Assembly: GCA_030748365.1 (NCBI GenBank) | Contig: JASMME010000007.1 | Coordinates: forward strand, 1-20,239 | Reading direction: 5' to 3' | Length of the DNA: 20,239 nucleotides | Source of the DNA: Lutibacter sp. | GTDB lineage: Bacteria > Bacteroidota > Bacteroidia > Flavobacteriales > Flavobacteriaceae | Part shown: positions 8,901-15,552 of the stretch, piece after piece | How positions within the stretch are numbered: position 1 is the stretch's first letter | How the letters are laid out: each line of letters begins with the position of its first letter | Notes under the pieces: generated by a model | Seen by the model: the letters and a program-made list of their open reading frames with translations, nothing else | The model's database searches: none | What the model was told of the DNA's origin: nothing | Made by a program: the position numbers and the translations under genes

Positions 8901-9875
8901 TTAAGAAAGCTCTTTGCCAATTTTTAGCAAGAGGTTTCTGGTCAGTTCAATGCCTTTTTCTTCCGGGGCTTTGTTGCCCTCGTATTCAATACCGATAAAT
9001 CCGCGGTATCCGGCCTCTTTGACAATCTTCAGAATCTTTCTGTAATCTGTTTTGATATGGTTTCCGTTCTCGTCAAAGTCATAGCTCTTAGCGCTCACCG
9101 CCTTTGCATAAGGCATTAGCTCGCGCATTCCTTGATATACATCGTAGGCCTTGTCGCAGCCATCACTATTGATAGATCCGTAGTTTTCCGTAAGACAGAA
9201 ATTGCCAAAGTCGGGCAGCGTACCACAATTTTCACGGCTGATCTGTGAAAAGACCTCAGTCATCCATTGTCCGTCAGAAGAAAAACCACCGTGGTTCTCT
9301 ACCAGTATACTGACATTTGAATCTTTGGCAAAATCGGACAGCCTGTTCAGGGAATCAACACCAGCCTTGACGGCTTCCGCTTTGTCTGTACCACCTGCCA
9401 GGTTAACCCGGATGGCATGGCAGCCGAGAAAATGCGCCGCCTCCACCCATTTGTAATGGTTTTCAACAGCCTGTAAACGCGATTTTTGGCGGGCATCTGC
9501 AAGACTGCCTTCATCGTCAATCATGATAAGTACGTTTTGTTGTCCTTCTGCTTGTGCCCGCGTATTCAGCCCTGTAAGGTAATTCTTGTCCTGGGCCTTG
9601 TCTTGAAAGAACTGGCTGACATATTCTAGGCCTTCACAGCCAAAGCCACGGGATAGGGCGGCAAAATTAAGGGGGCTTTCCTTGCCAGACTTAAATGCCC
9701 GGTGCAGTGACCACTGGGCCAGTGAAATTTTGAAAAACAAGTTGTTTTCTGAATGGTTAAGTGGGTCAACAAGCTGTTTTTTTTCTTTTTCAGAAGCCTT
9801 GCAGGCGTATAGTCCCAGTAAGGACAAAGCAGTTCCAGATTGTAGGGCTCTTTCAATAAAATGCCTTCGTTTCAT
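8901..9875 (-). CDS. Exported sugar phosphate isomerase/epimerase-like TIM barrel with Tat/lipoprotein-type leader
   Basis: TIM-barrel isomerase of the AP_endonuc_2/xylose-isomerase-like group, 324 residues. The leader begins with a twin-arginine-like KRRHFIE (2-8), has a hydrophobic stretch and then LYAC with Cys25 as a possible lipidation site, so it is likely a periplasm-facing lipoprotein. Presumed metal positions: Glu193 (LVENHGG), Asp222 (LPDFGNF) and Glu297 (IGIEYEG). Where many relatives have H-x-K-D, this protein has SAKSYDFDENGN (261-272), which I believe is a subgroup feature rather than damage. It is the first gene of the catabolic run, 90 bases after the truncated regulator paralogue, and precedes the permease by 47 bases. 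Likely role: isomerising or epimerising a periplasmic keto-sugar. Substrate unknown. Confidence 0.87.
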   Translation of the reverse strand: MKRRHFIERALQSGTALSLLGLYACKASEKEKKQLVDPLNHSENNLFFKISLAQWSLHRAFKSGKESPLNFAALSRGFGCEGLEYVSQFFQDKAQDKNYLTGLNTRAQAEGQQNVLIMIDDEGSLADARQKSRLQAVENHYKWVEAAHFLGCHAIRVNLAGGTDKAEAVKAGVDSLNRLSDFAKDSNVSILVENHGGFSSDGQWMTEVFSQISRENCGTLPDFGNFCLTENYGSINSDGCDKAYDVYQGMRELMPYAKAVSAKSYDFDENGNHIKTDYRKILKIVKEAGYRGFIGIEYEGNKAPEEKGIELTRNLLLKIGKELS

Positions 9876-9965
9876 AAGGGGTGTTGATTAGATGTCAATA
9901 AATTATCCTTGTGAAAGTATAAAATACACAAAAGTTTGTTGTTAATTTTTGGTCAGTGAAATAAT

Positions 9966-10565
9966 TTAAACAATCGAGGTTGCTAATTTGCTTGTAGAAT
10001 TTTCATTTAGATTTTGATTGGAAATCACTTTTTTTTTCTTAAAAAGCTCAAGCAATGCTGTTAGTATTTTGTTTATATATAAGCGTATCATAGAGATATT
10101 ATTTTTTTTATCAATAAGCCTGGTTATTTCCCGGAAATAATCCTCAATTTGGGCATTCGTTTCTATAGTACACGGCCCACTGGCTTTTAGGTAACAGGTC
10201 AGTTCGTTTAAATCTTTTGTTGTGAGTACAATCCATTTGGGCCAGGAACATTTTTGATCCGTACTCAGTGCTTTGATACTTAGACCTAACCAATAAAAAG
10301 GCTTGTTGACTGTATCGGGGGATGTATTGCCATCGTTTCCCCAGGGGTGAATTAACAGTCTCTTTGCGCAAAGATCACGCGCTTCGTTTTGAAATGAATA
10401 CCGGTGTTTTTGACTTACTTTGAACTTACAGGCCTCTTTTGTGTTTAGTGGCAAACACCAGCCATACCTAGCATCGCAACTATCATATCCTATAGCATGC
10501 AAACCGATAAAATCACCGTCTGAGTTTGGAAGGTAGTAATTGATATGTTGGCTGTTTTTTGGCAT
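9966..10565 (-). CDS. Truncated paralogue of the neighbouring AraC-type regulator: sensor domain only, no HTH
   Basis: Residues 19-175 align by eye with residues 54-216 of the AraC-family regulator encoded immediately upstream. Examples are FIGLHAIGYD against TIGLNSIGYW, CSWPKWIVLTTKDLNEL against WSWPDWIMLAPKDLARL, and a shared helix ending LLELF. It stops 24 residues after that helix, exactly where the regulator's DNA-binding domain would begin. No HTH-like remnant is visible in the 90 bases downstream, and there is an in-frame TAG six codons upstream of the start, so the first 40 or so residues of the sensor are missing too. The last 150 bases are strongly AT-rich, with a run of T/A in place of the linker. 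It is either a decaying duplicate or a small stand-alone ligand-binding or dimerisation modulator; the open frame of 199 codons keeps the second option alive. Confidence 0.6.
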   Translation of the reverse strand: MPKNSQHINYYLPNSDGDFIGLHAIGYDSCDARYGWCLPLNTKEACKFKVSQKHRYSFQNEARDLCAKRLLIHPWGNDGNTSPDTVNKPFYWLGLSIKALSTDQKCSWPKWIVLTTKDLNELTCYLKASGPCTIETNAQIEDYFREITRLIDKKNNISMIRLYINKILTALLELFKKKKVISNQNLNENSTSKLATSIV

Positions 10566-10651
10566 GTTTATTTGGTATTCCTAAAAATAAAACAAAGCCA
10601 ATCTATGGCAGAAATGATTTTTAAAATCAAAAAAACTACGAATAAAAGCTC

Positions 10652-10667
10652 GGTATAGTCAAATACC
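10652..10667. promoter_or_regulatory. Dyad GGTAT-N6-ATACC upstream of the truncated regulator paralogue
   Basis: A 5-base inverted repeat with a 6-base spacer, 87 bases upstream of the 199-residue gene in an otherwise featureless 184-base gap (10566-10749). A related palindrome, TGGTATACCA, occurs at 12066-12075 ahead of the GMC operon. It could be a repressor or activator site, but short dyads in AT-rich DNA arise by chance. Confidence 0.25.
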
Positions 10668-10749
10668 AGGTTTCTTTATATTAAAAAATAACAAGGAGGA
10701 CAATTTCAAAGCACTTTTCCACTACCTGTGAATTGAGGGCCGCTATTAT

Positions 10750-11769
10750 TTACTCATACGTCGGCACCTTACAGCGATAATCTTTGGGGGAACACTTTTC
10801 GTGGCGTTTAAAAACAGTTGAAAAATACTGACTTGAACTAAACCCACAACTATAAGCAACTTGCGAAACAGTCAGCTTTTCTTTTTCGACCAATATTTTC
10901 TTAGCCATTTCCAGCCGTTTCATCGTCAGGTAGCGCATGGGTGTCAAATTGGTCAGTCGTTTGCAATGATAGGTAAATCGGGTGAGTCCGACCCCTGCTG
11001 ATGCGGCCATTTTTTCAATGGTCCATTCTTCTGTGAGTTTTTTTTCCAATTCGTGTAAGAAGAGCTGTACACTTCTGGAGCTATCTGTCAGTGCTTCGTT
11101 CAGTACAATGGTATCCGAATCGAACAATTCTAATAGGAGGATCAACAACTCATTGACCAGTAAGCGGATTTTGGAAGCACTGCTGCCTTCAACACCTGCA
11201 TCAACCGCATGGCTTATTTCCTGAAAGCAGTCCTTTATTTTTTGGTTGGCTTTCCAGATCCAGTTTTCATTCTTTCTCAGTATAGTGGTAAGCCTTGCCA
11301 GGTCTTTTGGTGCCAACATAATCCAGTCGGGCCAGGACCATTTTTGATGGGGTCTGCGAACATTCAGATCAATAATTACCCAATAGAACTTGCCCATGCC
11401 AATGTAAGGATTTCCTACCTTATGGGCCTCCCATGGTCGGGTAATGGTTAGGTAGTTGGGGCTTAGTTCGACTTCTTTATCCTGGTGTGAATAGGGCATG
11501 GTGCCCGATTCTAAAAAGTGAATTTCGAGTCCTTCATTCCGATGCCAGTCTAGCCCCCAGTCCTGGGGTTCATCCGCATCCCAGTAACCAATGGAATTCA
11601 AGCCAATGGTTTCTTCAGTCAGTCGGTCACCTGGATAGGTATACCTGGCCAGGGCTTTAAACTTTAATTTTTTTCTTTCTACTGCGTTGGTCAGGGGCAA
11701 ACAGGTATCCGCATGGTAGACCACACCTTCGGCTTTAAACGGGGCTATTTTTTGTATGTTTAACATCAT
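10750..11769 (-). CDS. AraC-family transcriptional regulator
   Basis: Ligand-responsive DNA-binding activator, 339 residues. The N-terminal sensor (about 1-225) has cupin-like features: HFLESGTMPYSHQ (84-96), ITRPWEAHKVG (109-119), and a Trp-rich KWSWPDWIML (143-152). The C-terminal AraC domain (about 235-337) contains both helix-turn-helix units: WTIEKMAASAGVGLTRFTYHC (249-269, written here in shortened context) and LTVSQVAYSCGFSSSQYFS (299-317), followed by the family's FKR...SPKDYR ending. It is divergent from the GMC operon across a 343-base gap and heads the minus-strand side of the locus, the classical position for a local carbohydrate-responsive activator. Two dyads and a -7-like box lie immediately upstream, suggesting autoregulation. 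The inducer is unknown but presumably a pathway sugar. Confidence 0.93.
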   Translation of the reverse strand: MMLNIQKIAPFKAEGVVYHADTCLPLTNAVERKKLKFKALARYTYPGDRLTEETIGLNSIGYWDADEPQDWGLDWHRNEGLEIHFLESGTMPYSHQDKEVELSPNYLTITRPWEAHKVGNPYIGMGKFYWVIIDLNVRRPHQKWSWPDWIMLAPKDLARLTTILRKNENWIWKANQKIKDCFQEISHAVDAGVEGSSASKIRLLVNELLILLLELFDSDTIVLNEALTDSSRSVQLFLHELEKKLTEEWTIEKMAASAGVGLTRFTYHCKRLTNLTPMRYLTMKRLEMAKKILVEKEKLTVSQVAYSCGFSSSQYFSTVFKRHEKCSPKDYRCKVPTYE

Positions 11770-11785
11770 TGAAAAATCTCAAACA

Positions 11786-11793
11786 CAAATATA
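11786..11793 (-). promoter_or_regulatory. Candidate -7 box for the AraC-family gene
   Basis: Minus-strand TATATTTG fits TAnnTTTG, 16 bases before the start codon, which implies a very short leader. No well-spaced -33 TTG is seen; the only nearby one (minus strand 11808-11806) is 12 bases away. An inverted repeat overlaps the upstream side. Confidence 0.35.
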
Positions 11794-11818
11794 ATACGAA
11801 ATAGTCAATTAATCGTAT
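11794..11818. promoter_or_regulatory. Inverted repeat ATACGA-N13-TCGTAT, possible operator
   Basis: Perfect 6-base arms (11794-11799 and 11813-11818), 13-base spacer, lying directly upstream of the -7-like box of the AraC gene. The centre-to-centre arm distance is 19 bases, near two helical turns, which suits a dimeric protein. It may be an autoregulatory site of the adjacent AraC protein; not proven. Confidence 0.35.
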
Positions 11819-11855
11819 ATATAAGGTGTTTTGTTGAAGTAAAAAAATTAATTCC

Positions 11856-11878
11856 ATAACTGTTGCACAGTGAGTTAT
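11856..11878. promoter_or_regulatory. Inverted repeat ATAACT-N11-AGTTAT with an inner ACTG-N5-CAGT
   Basis: Outer perfect arms at 11856-11861 and 11873-11878; an inner pair ACTG (11859-11862) and CAGT (11868-11871) partly overlaps. It is centred about 61 bases from the other dyad, about six helical turns, between the divergent genes. Possible second operator of the AraC-type regulator, or a small hairpin. Confidence 0.35.
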
Positions 11879-12020
11879 TGGGTGCTGTTTAGGTGAAATC
11901 TATTTTTACCAGTAGGTTTTTTATGTGTCTGTTTGTTTTCACTGAAATGAATTAAACAAAAAAACAGAATGAAAAAAATAAATTGCAACCTAAGAACTGG
12001 ATTTTTACTAAATTGGTAGC

Positions 12021-12028
12021 TACGTTTG
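12021..12028 (+). promoter_or_regulatory. Candidate -7 box for the GMC operon
   Basis: TACGTTTG fits TAnnTTTG and lies 84 bases before the GMC start codon. The region 19-21 bases upstream has no clear TTG, as would suit an activator-dependent promoter. Evidence is the single hexamer-like match and position. Confidence 0.35.
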
Positions 12029-12065
12029 TTTACACGACAACCACTCTTCACTGTAACCTTCGTAT

Positions 12066-12075
12066 TGGTATACCA
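12066..12075. promoter_or_regulatory. Perfect palindrome TGGTATACCA in the GMC leader
   Basis: A 10-base perfect palindrome 37 bases before the GMC start, downstream of the candidate -7 box and so probably within the transcribed leader. It shares GGTA/TACC arms with the dyad at 10652-10667. It could be an operator; chance is not excluded. Confidence 0.25.
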
Positions 12076-12112
12076 GACAACCCGGTGAAAACGACCTAAA
12101 TGACAGCTTATT

Positions 12113-13828
12113 ATGACCATTGACTCAGCTCAGGACCACCTTGAAACATATGATGCCATTGTAGTGGGAACAGGAATTAGTGGTGGCTGGGCTGCCAAAG
12201 AATTGTGTGAAAAGGGTTTAAAGACCCTTGTATTGGAAAGGGGCGGGATGGTGCGCCACCGGGAGGATTACCCTACCATGTATAAAGACCCCTGGGATTT
12301 TAAACACGGAGATGTGATTACACAGGAAACCCTGGCAAAGCAACCCAAGCAAAGCAGAACGGGCTATGTAACCAAAGAATCCCGCAAACACTTCTTTGTA
12401 AACGACCAAGAACATCCCTACCAGGAAGTGAAACGCTTTGACTGGATTAGGGGCTATCAGGTAGGCGGAAGGTCTTTGACGTGGGGGCGCCAAAGCTACC
12501 GGTTGAGCGACCTCGATTTTGAGGCCAATGCCAAAGAAGGTATTGCTGTTGACTGGCCCATCCGTTACCGAGACATTGCACCCTGGTATGACCATGTGGA
12601 ACAATTCATTGGCGTTAGCGGAGAAAACCTGGGCCTACCTCACTTACCCGACGGTAAGTTTCTACGCCCCATGGAACTGAATTGTGTGGAAAAACAGCTC
12701 AAAAGTTCCCTCGAAAACAACTATGAAGACCGGTTGCTTACCATTGGCAGGGCTGCCCATATCACGGAAGGCACCAAGCCGGGGCTGGGACGAACTTCTT
12801 GTCAATATAGAGACCGTTGTATGCGGGGTTGCCCTTTCGGTGCTTATTTTAGCAGTAACAGCGCCACCCTTCCTACGGCCACTGCCACTGGAAATATGAC
12901 CCTAAGACCCCATTCCATCGTTTACGAGGTGCTATATGACGAAACCACGCAGCGTGCTACTGGGGTAAGGCTCATCGATGCGCTTACCAAAAAAACCTAT
13001 GAATACAAGGCCAGGGTTATTTTTCTCTGTGCCTCAGCAATTGCATCCACTTCCATCCTACTGCAATCCACCTCGAATAGGTTTCCCCGTGGCATGGGAA
13101 ATGATTCCGGAGAACTTGGCCACAACCTAATGGATCACCACTTTAAGGTGGGTGCCCTCGGTAGGGCAGAAGGATATGAAGACACCTATTATAAGGGAAG
13201 AAGGCCCAATGGTATTTACGTTCCCCGCTTTAGAAACTTGGGCGGCACCACTGATCACCCCGATTTTATTAGGGGCTATGGCTACCAGGGGGGCGCTGGT
13301 CGTGGTGGATGGGCCGACAATGTCAAAGAGCTTGCCTATGGCAAGGATTTTAAAGAAGCCCTTCTACAGCCTGGAGTATGGTATATGGGGCTGAGTGGTT
13401 TTGGGGAAATGCTTCCCTACCACGAAAATAAGATGACCCTGGATACCAATCGGCTGGATGCCTGGGGTTTGCCCACAGTTAGTTTTGATGCTGAGATCAA
13501 GGAAAATGAACACAATATGCGCAAAGACATGATTTCACAGGCAGTAGAAATGCTGGAAGGTGCCGGTTTTAAAGAGGTACAGGAAAGCCGGGAAGCCTAT
13601 GCCCCTGGCCTGGGAATTCACGAAATGGGCACAGCCCGAATGGGCCGTGATCCCAAAACATCCGTACTCAATGCCCATAACCAGCTGCATGCGGTACCCA
13701 ATGTTTTTGTGACCGATGGGGCTGCAATGACCTCTTCCGGATGTCAAAACCCCTCATTGACTTATATGGCCCTGACTGCGAGGGCCGCGAATTACGCGGT
13801 TGATCAACTCAAGAAAAACAACCTGTAA
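12113..13828 (+). CDS. FAD-dependent GMC oxidoreductase, sugar/glucoside 3-dehydrogenase large-subunit type with iron-sulfur motif
   Basis: Flavoprotein of 571 residues that oxidises a sugar hydroxyl. FAD site: VVGTGISGGWAAKEL (17-31) and acidic LERGG (41-45), then GYQVGGRSLTWG (114-125). C-terminal GMC domain: His503 in GIHEMGT and Asn546 in CQNPSLT, the expected catalytic pair, with FVTDGA between. Cys230, Cys236 and Cys240 form C-X5-C-X3-C-P, the spacing that binds a 3Fe-4S cluster in the alpha subunit of bacterial FAD glucose dehydrogenase. It has no signal peptide; partners of this kind are carried across the membrane by their Tat-tagged small subunit, which is encoded 104 bases downstream. 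It is closest in architecture to gluconate 2-dehydrogenase and glucoside 3-dehydrogenase large subunits. No haem (CXXCH) subunit follows, so the electron acceptor is unclear. Substrate inferred from context. Confidence 0.9.
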   Translation: MTIDSAQDHLETYDAIVVGTGISGGWAAKELCEKGLKTLVLERGGMVRHREDYPTMYKDPWDFKHGDVITQETLAKQPKQSRTGYVTKESRKHFFVNDQEHPYQEVKRFDWIRGYQVGGRSLTWGRQSYRLSDLDFEANAKEGIAVDWPIRYRDIAPWYDHVEQFIGVSGENLGLPHLPDGKFLRPMELNCVEKQLKSSLENNYEDRLLTIGRAAHITEGTKPGLGRTSCQYRDRCMRGCPFGAYFSSNSATLPTATATGNMTLRPHSIVYEVLYDETTQRATGVRLIDALTKKTYEYKARVIFLCASAIASTSILLQSTSNRFPRGMGNDSGELGHNLMDHHFKVGALGRAEGYEDTYYKGRRPNGIYVPRFRNLGGTTDHPDFIRGYGYQGGAGRGGWADNVKELAYGKDFKEALLQPGVWYMGLSGFGEMLPYHENKMTLDTNRLDAWGLPTVSFDAEIKENEHNMRKDMISQAVEMLEGAGFKEVQESREAYAPGLGIHEMGTARMGRDPKTSVLNAHNQLHAVPNVFVTDGAAMTSSGCQNPSLTYMALTARAANYAVDQLKKNNL

Positions 13829-13932
13829 ATAACCCGTTTGGCGCAGCAGACAACCAGAGGCCACCATCTTCTGGCTGAATAAGTATAACAAGATAGGCCT
13901 GGAGCCTTTAACTGATAAAACCATTACCACAA

Positions 13933-14562
13933 ATGAAAAGAAGAGATGCCCTAAAAAATATTGGATTTTCCTTGGGAACCATGGTACTGACCCCTTCCTT
14001 GGTGAGCCTTTTACAGTCTTGTACAGCTTCTATTTCCTGGACGCCCCGCTTCTTTTCCCCGGCACAGGCAGGCCTGCTTGAGAAAACAATTGACCTTATC
14101 TTGCCAAAAACCGAGCTCCCCGGTGGCAAGGCACTTCATATACCCCAGTTTTTGGATGGCTATGTCTCAGCGGTTATGAATACAACAGAACAAGATTTTT
14201 TAAGAAAATCCCTGGCTGCTTTTGAAAAAATAACATTGCAAGCGAGCCGTAAAGAAAATATTGAAGCACTGGATCTGGATGATATTGACCGGCAACTGTT
14301 CTCGCTTCTCAAGGCAGACAGCCCAAGCAAAGCAGCATGGGAGCGGGAACTCCAGGACTACGATGCTGATAAGGATGCGCCAGTTTCTGAAACGGCCCTG
14401 GCCTATGCCTTTATTTCTCAGTGCCGAGACAGGGCTGCTACCGCCTATCGAATGTCGGAGTATATTGGAGAGCAGGTATTGGCTTATGACCCCATACCGG
14501 GCATGCAAAAAGGCTGTGTCGATCTACAAACAACCACCGGTGGGAAAGCCTGGTCTTTATAA
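13933..14562 (+). CDS. Tat-exported small subunit, gluconate 2-dehydrogenase subunit 3 family
   Basis: Small (gamma) subunit that assembles with a GMC flavoprotein and supplies its export signal. The leader starts MKRRDALKNIG, a twin-arginine motif (RRxAL), with a hydrophobic stretch and LLQSC at 26-30 that could act as a lipobox (Cys30). The family signature follows: FFSPAQAGLLEKTIDLILPKTELPGG spans 40-65 in two parts (SPAQAGLLEKTIDLILPKT and ELPGG), then IPQFLDGYV (70-78). The 209 residues fit the family. It lies 104 bases after the GMC gene and 15 before the next isomerase, clearly within the same operon. The intervening gap holds only small hairpins (CCAGA/TCTGG around 13854-13874; AGGC/GCCT around 13895-13907). 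It has no known catalytic role of its own. Confidence 0.88.
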   Translation: MKRRDALKNIGFSLGTMVLTPSLVSLLQSCTASISWTPRFFSPAQAGLLEKTIDLILPKTELPGGKALHIPQFLDGYVSAVMNTTEQDFLRKSLAAFEKITLQASRKENIEALDLDDIDRQLFSLLKADSPSKAAWERELQDYDADKDAPVSETALAYAFISQCRDRAATAYRMSEYIGEQVLAYDPIPGMQKGCVDLQTTTGGKAWSL

Positions 14563-14577
14563 GTAAAGCAACACGTG

Positions 14578-15507
14578 ATGAATAGAAGAACATTTACCTC
14601 GAAAACCGGCCTGGCAGCCCTGGGGATGTCTCTGACGCCCCCCTTGCTATCAGCCCGTGAAAAATGGGTCGAACCCCATTCATTTAACAAGGCCAACTTC
14701 CAGTTGAAGTACGCCCCTCATATAGGTATGTTCGAGCACCATGCCGGTAAGGACCCAATCGCTCAATTGTCATTTATGGCCGATCAGGGTTTTCGGGCCT
14801 TTGAAGACAACGATATGAAAGAAAGGCCCCTTGCCGTACAAAAGAAGATGGCCCAAACCATGGAGCGTCTCGGCTTGCAAATGGGGGTGTTTGTAGCCCA
14901 CGAAATCCATTGGAAAACCCCGAACCTTACCAGTGGAAACCTTGAAAAGCGCGCTGCCTTCCTAGATGACATTCGCAGTGCTGTAGCGCTTGCCAAACGG
15001 ATCAATGCAAAATGGATGACGGTGGTGCCCGGCTATGTAGATTTGCGCCTCAACAAAGCGTATCAGACGGCCCACTTGGTAGAGAGTTTAAAACAGGCGG
15101 CTGCTATTTTGGAGCCCCATGGTTTGGTGATGGTACTTGAGCCGTTGAATTTTAGAGACCATCCCGGACAGTTTCTAACAGAGAGTCCCCAGGCCTTTGA
15201 AATATGTAAGGCGGTCGATTCACCTGCCTGTAAGATTCTTTTTGATATCTATCACCAGCAGATACAAGAAGGAAACCTAATTCCCAACATAAGTACTTGC
15301 TGGGACGAGATTGCCTATTTCCAGATTGGAGACAACCCAGGCCGCAAAGAACCCACCACCGGTGAGATTAATTACAAAAATATTTTTAAATTTATTCATT
15401 CTAAAGGCTATCAGGGCATTCTGGGAATGGAGCATGGGAATGCCTATTCTGGTAAGGAAGGGGAGCAATACCTGATTCAGGCCTATAGAGAAGTTGATGA
15501 TTTTTAG
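14578..15507 (+). CDS. Tat-type hydroxypyruvate isomerase-like TIM barrel
   Basis: Third TIM-barrel isomerase of the window, 309 residues, closest in look to the hydroxypyruvate isomerase/sugar phosphate epimerase group. The ATG at 14578 is preferred over the adjacent GTG at 14575 because it begins NRRTFTSK, a twin-arginine leader ending near LLSA (23-26). Presumed metal/catalytic residues: Glu188 (VLEPLNF), Asp223 and His226 (FDIYHQQ), Gln249 (YFQIGD) and Glu285 (GMEHG), in the usual order. The motif GDNPGRKEPTTGEINY (251-266) is typical of Hyi proteins, whose D/H-x-PGR contacts the substrate. It follows the dehydrogenase small subunit by 15 bases. In a periplasmic keto-sugar route it could isomerise the oxidised sugar; hydroxypyruvate itself is only the namesake substrate. 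Confidence 0.88.
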   Translation: MNRRTFTSKTGLAALGMSLTPPLLSAREKWVEPHSFNKANFQLKYAPHIGMFEHHAGKDPIAQLSFMADQGFRAFEDNDMKERPLAVQKKMAQTMERLGLQMGVFVAHEIHWKTPNLTSGNLEKRAAFLDDIRSAVALAKRINAKWMTVVPGYVDLRLNKAYQTAHLVESLKQAAAILEPHGLVMVLEPLNFRDHPGQFLTESPQAFEICKAVDSPACKILFDIYHQQIQEGNLIPNISTCWDEIAYFQIGDNPGRKEPTTGEINYKNIFKFIHSKGYQGILGMEHGNAYSGKEGEQYLIQAYREVDDF

Positions 15508-15530
15508 CCCCTGATTCCCTTCGTGGGGCT
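15506..15530 (+). repeat. Intercistronic hairpin AGCCCC/GGGGCT
   Basis: Six-base GC-rich arms (15506-15511 and 15525-15530) with a 13-base loop, starting at the stop codon of the isomerase gene and ending 22 bases before the chosen start of the next gene. No T-run follows, so it is not a standard terminator. It covers the alternative GTG start at 15523. Confidence 0.4.
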
Positions 15531-15552
15531 GCCCAAAAACCCCCATGCTGTT

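Larger units (their letters stand above)
11770..12112. other. 343-base divergent regulatory gap between the AraC gene and the GMC operon
   Basis: No credible gene. The stretch is AT-rich for its first two thirds and contains, from left to right, a -7-like box for the AraC gene, two inverted repeats (centred near 11806 and 11867), a -7-like box facing the GMC operon, and a 10-base palindrome. The 7-mer GACAACC occurs twice (12036-12042 and 12076-12082), exactly 40 bases apart. This is the likeliest control region of the whole locus. Confidence 0.6.

Noticed and set aside
10691..10699. ACAAGGAGG, a perfect Shine-Dalgarno-like match on the plus strand, also present at 4403-4411
   Set aside because: No start codon at a suitable distance in either place, and flavobacterial genes rarely use strong Shine-Dalgarno sites; probably chance.
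12074..13855. Nine-base repeat CAGACAACC at 12074-12082 and 13847-13855, both in leaders of the GMC operon
   Set aside because: Only two exact copies with no dyad or shared flanks; a single 9-mer pair in 20 kb is weak evidence.
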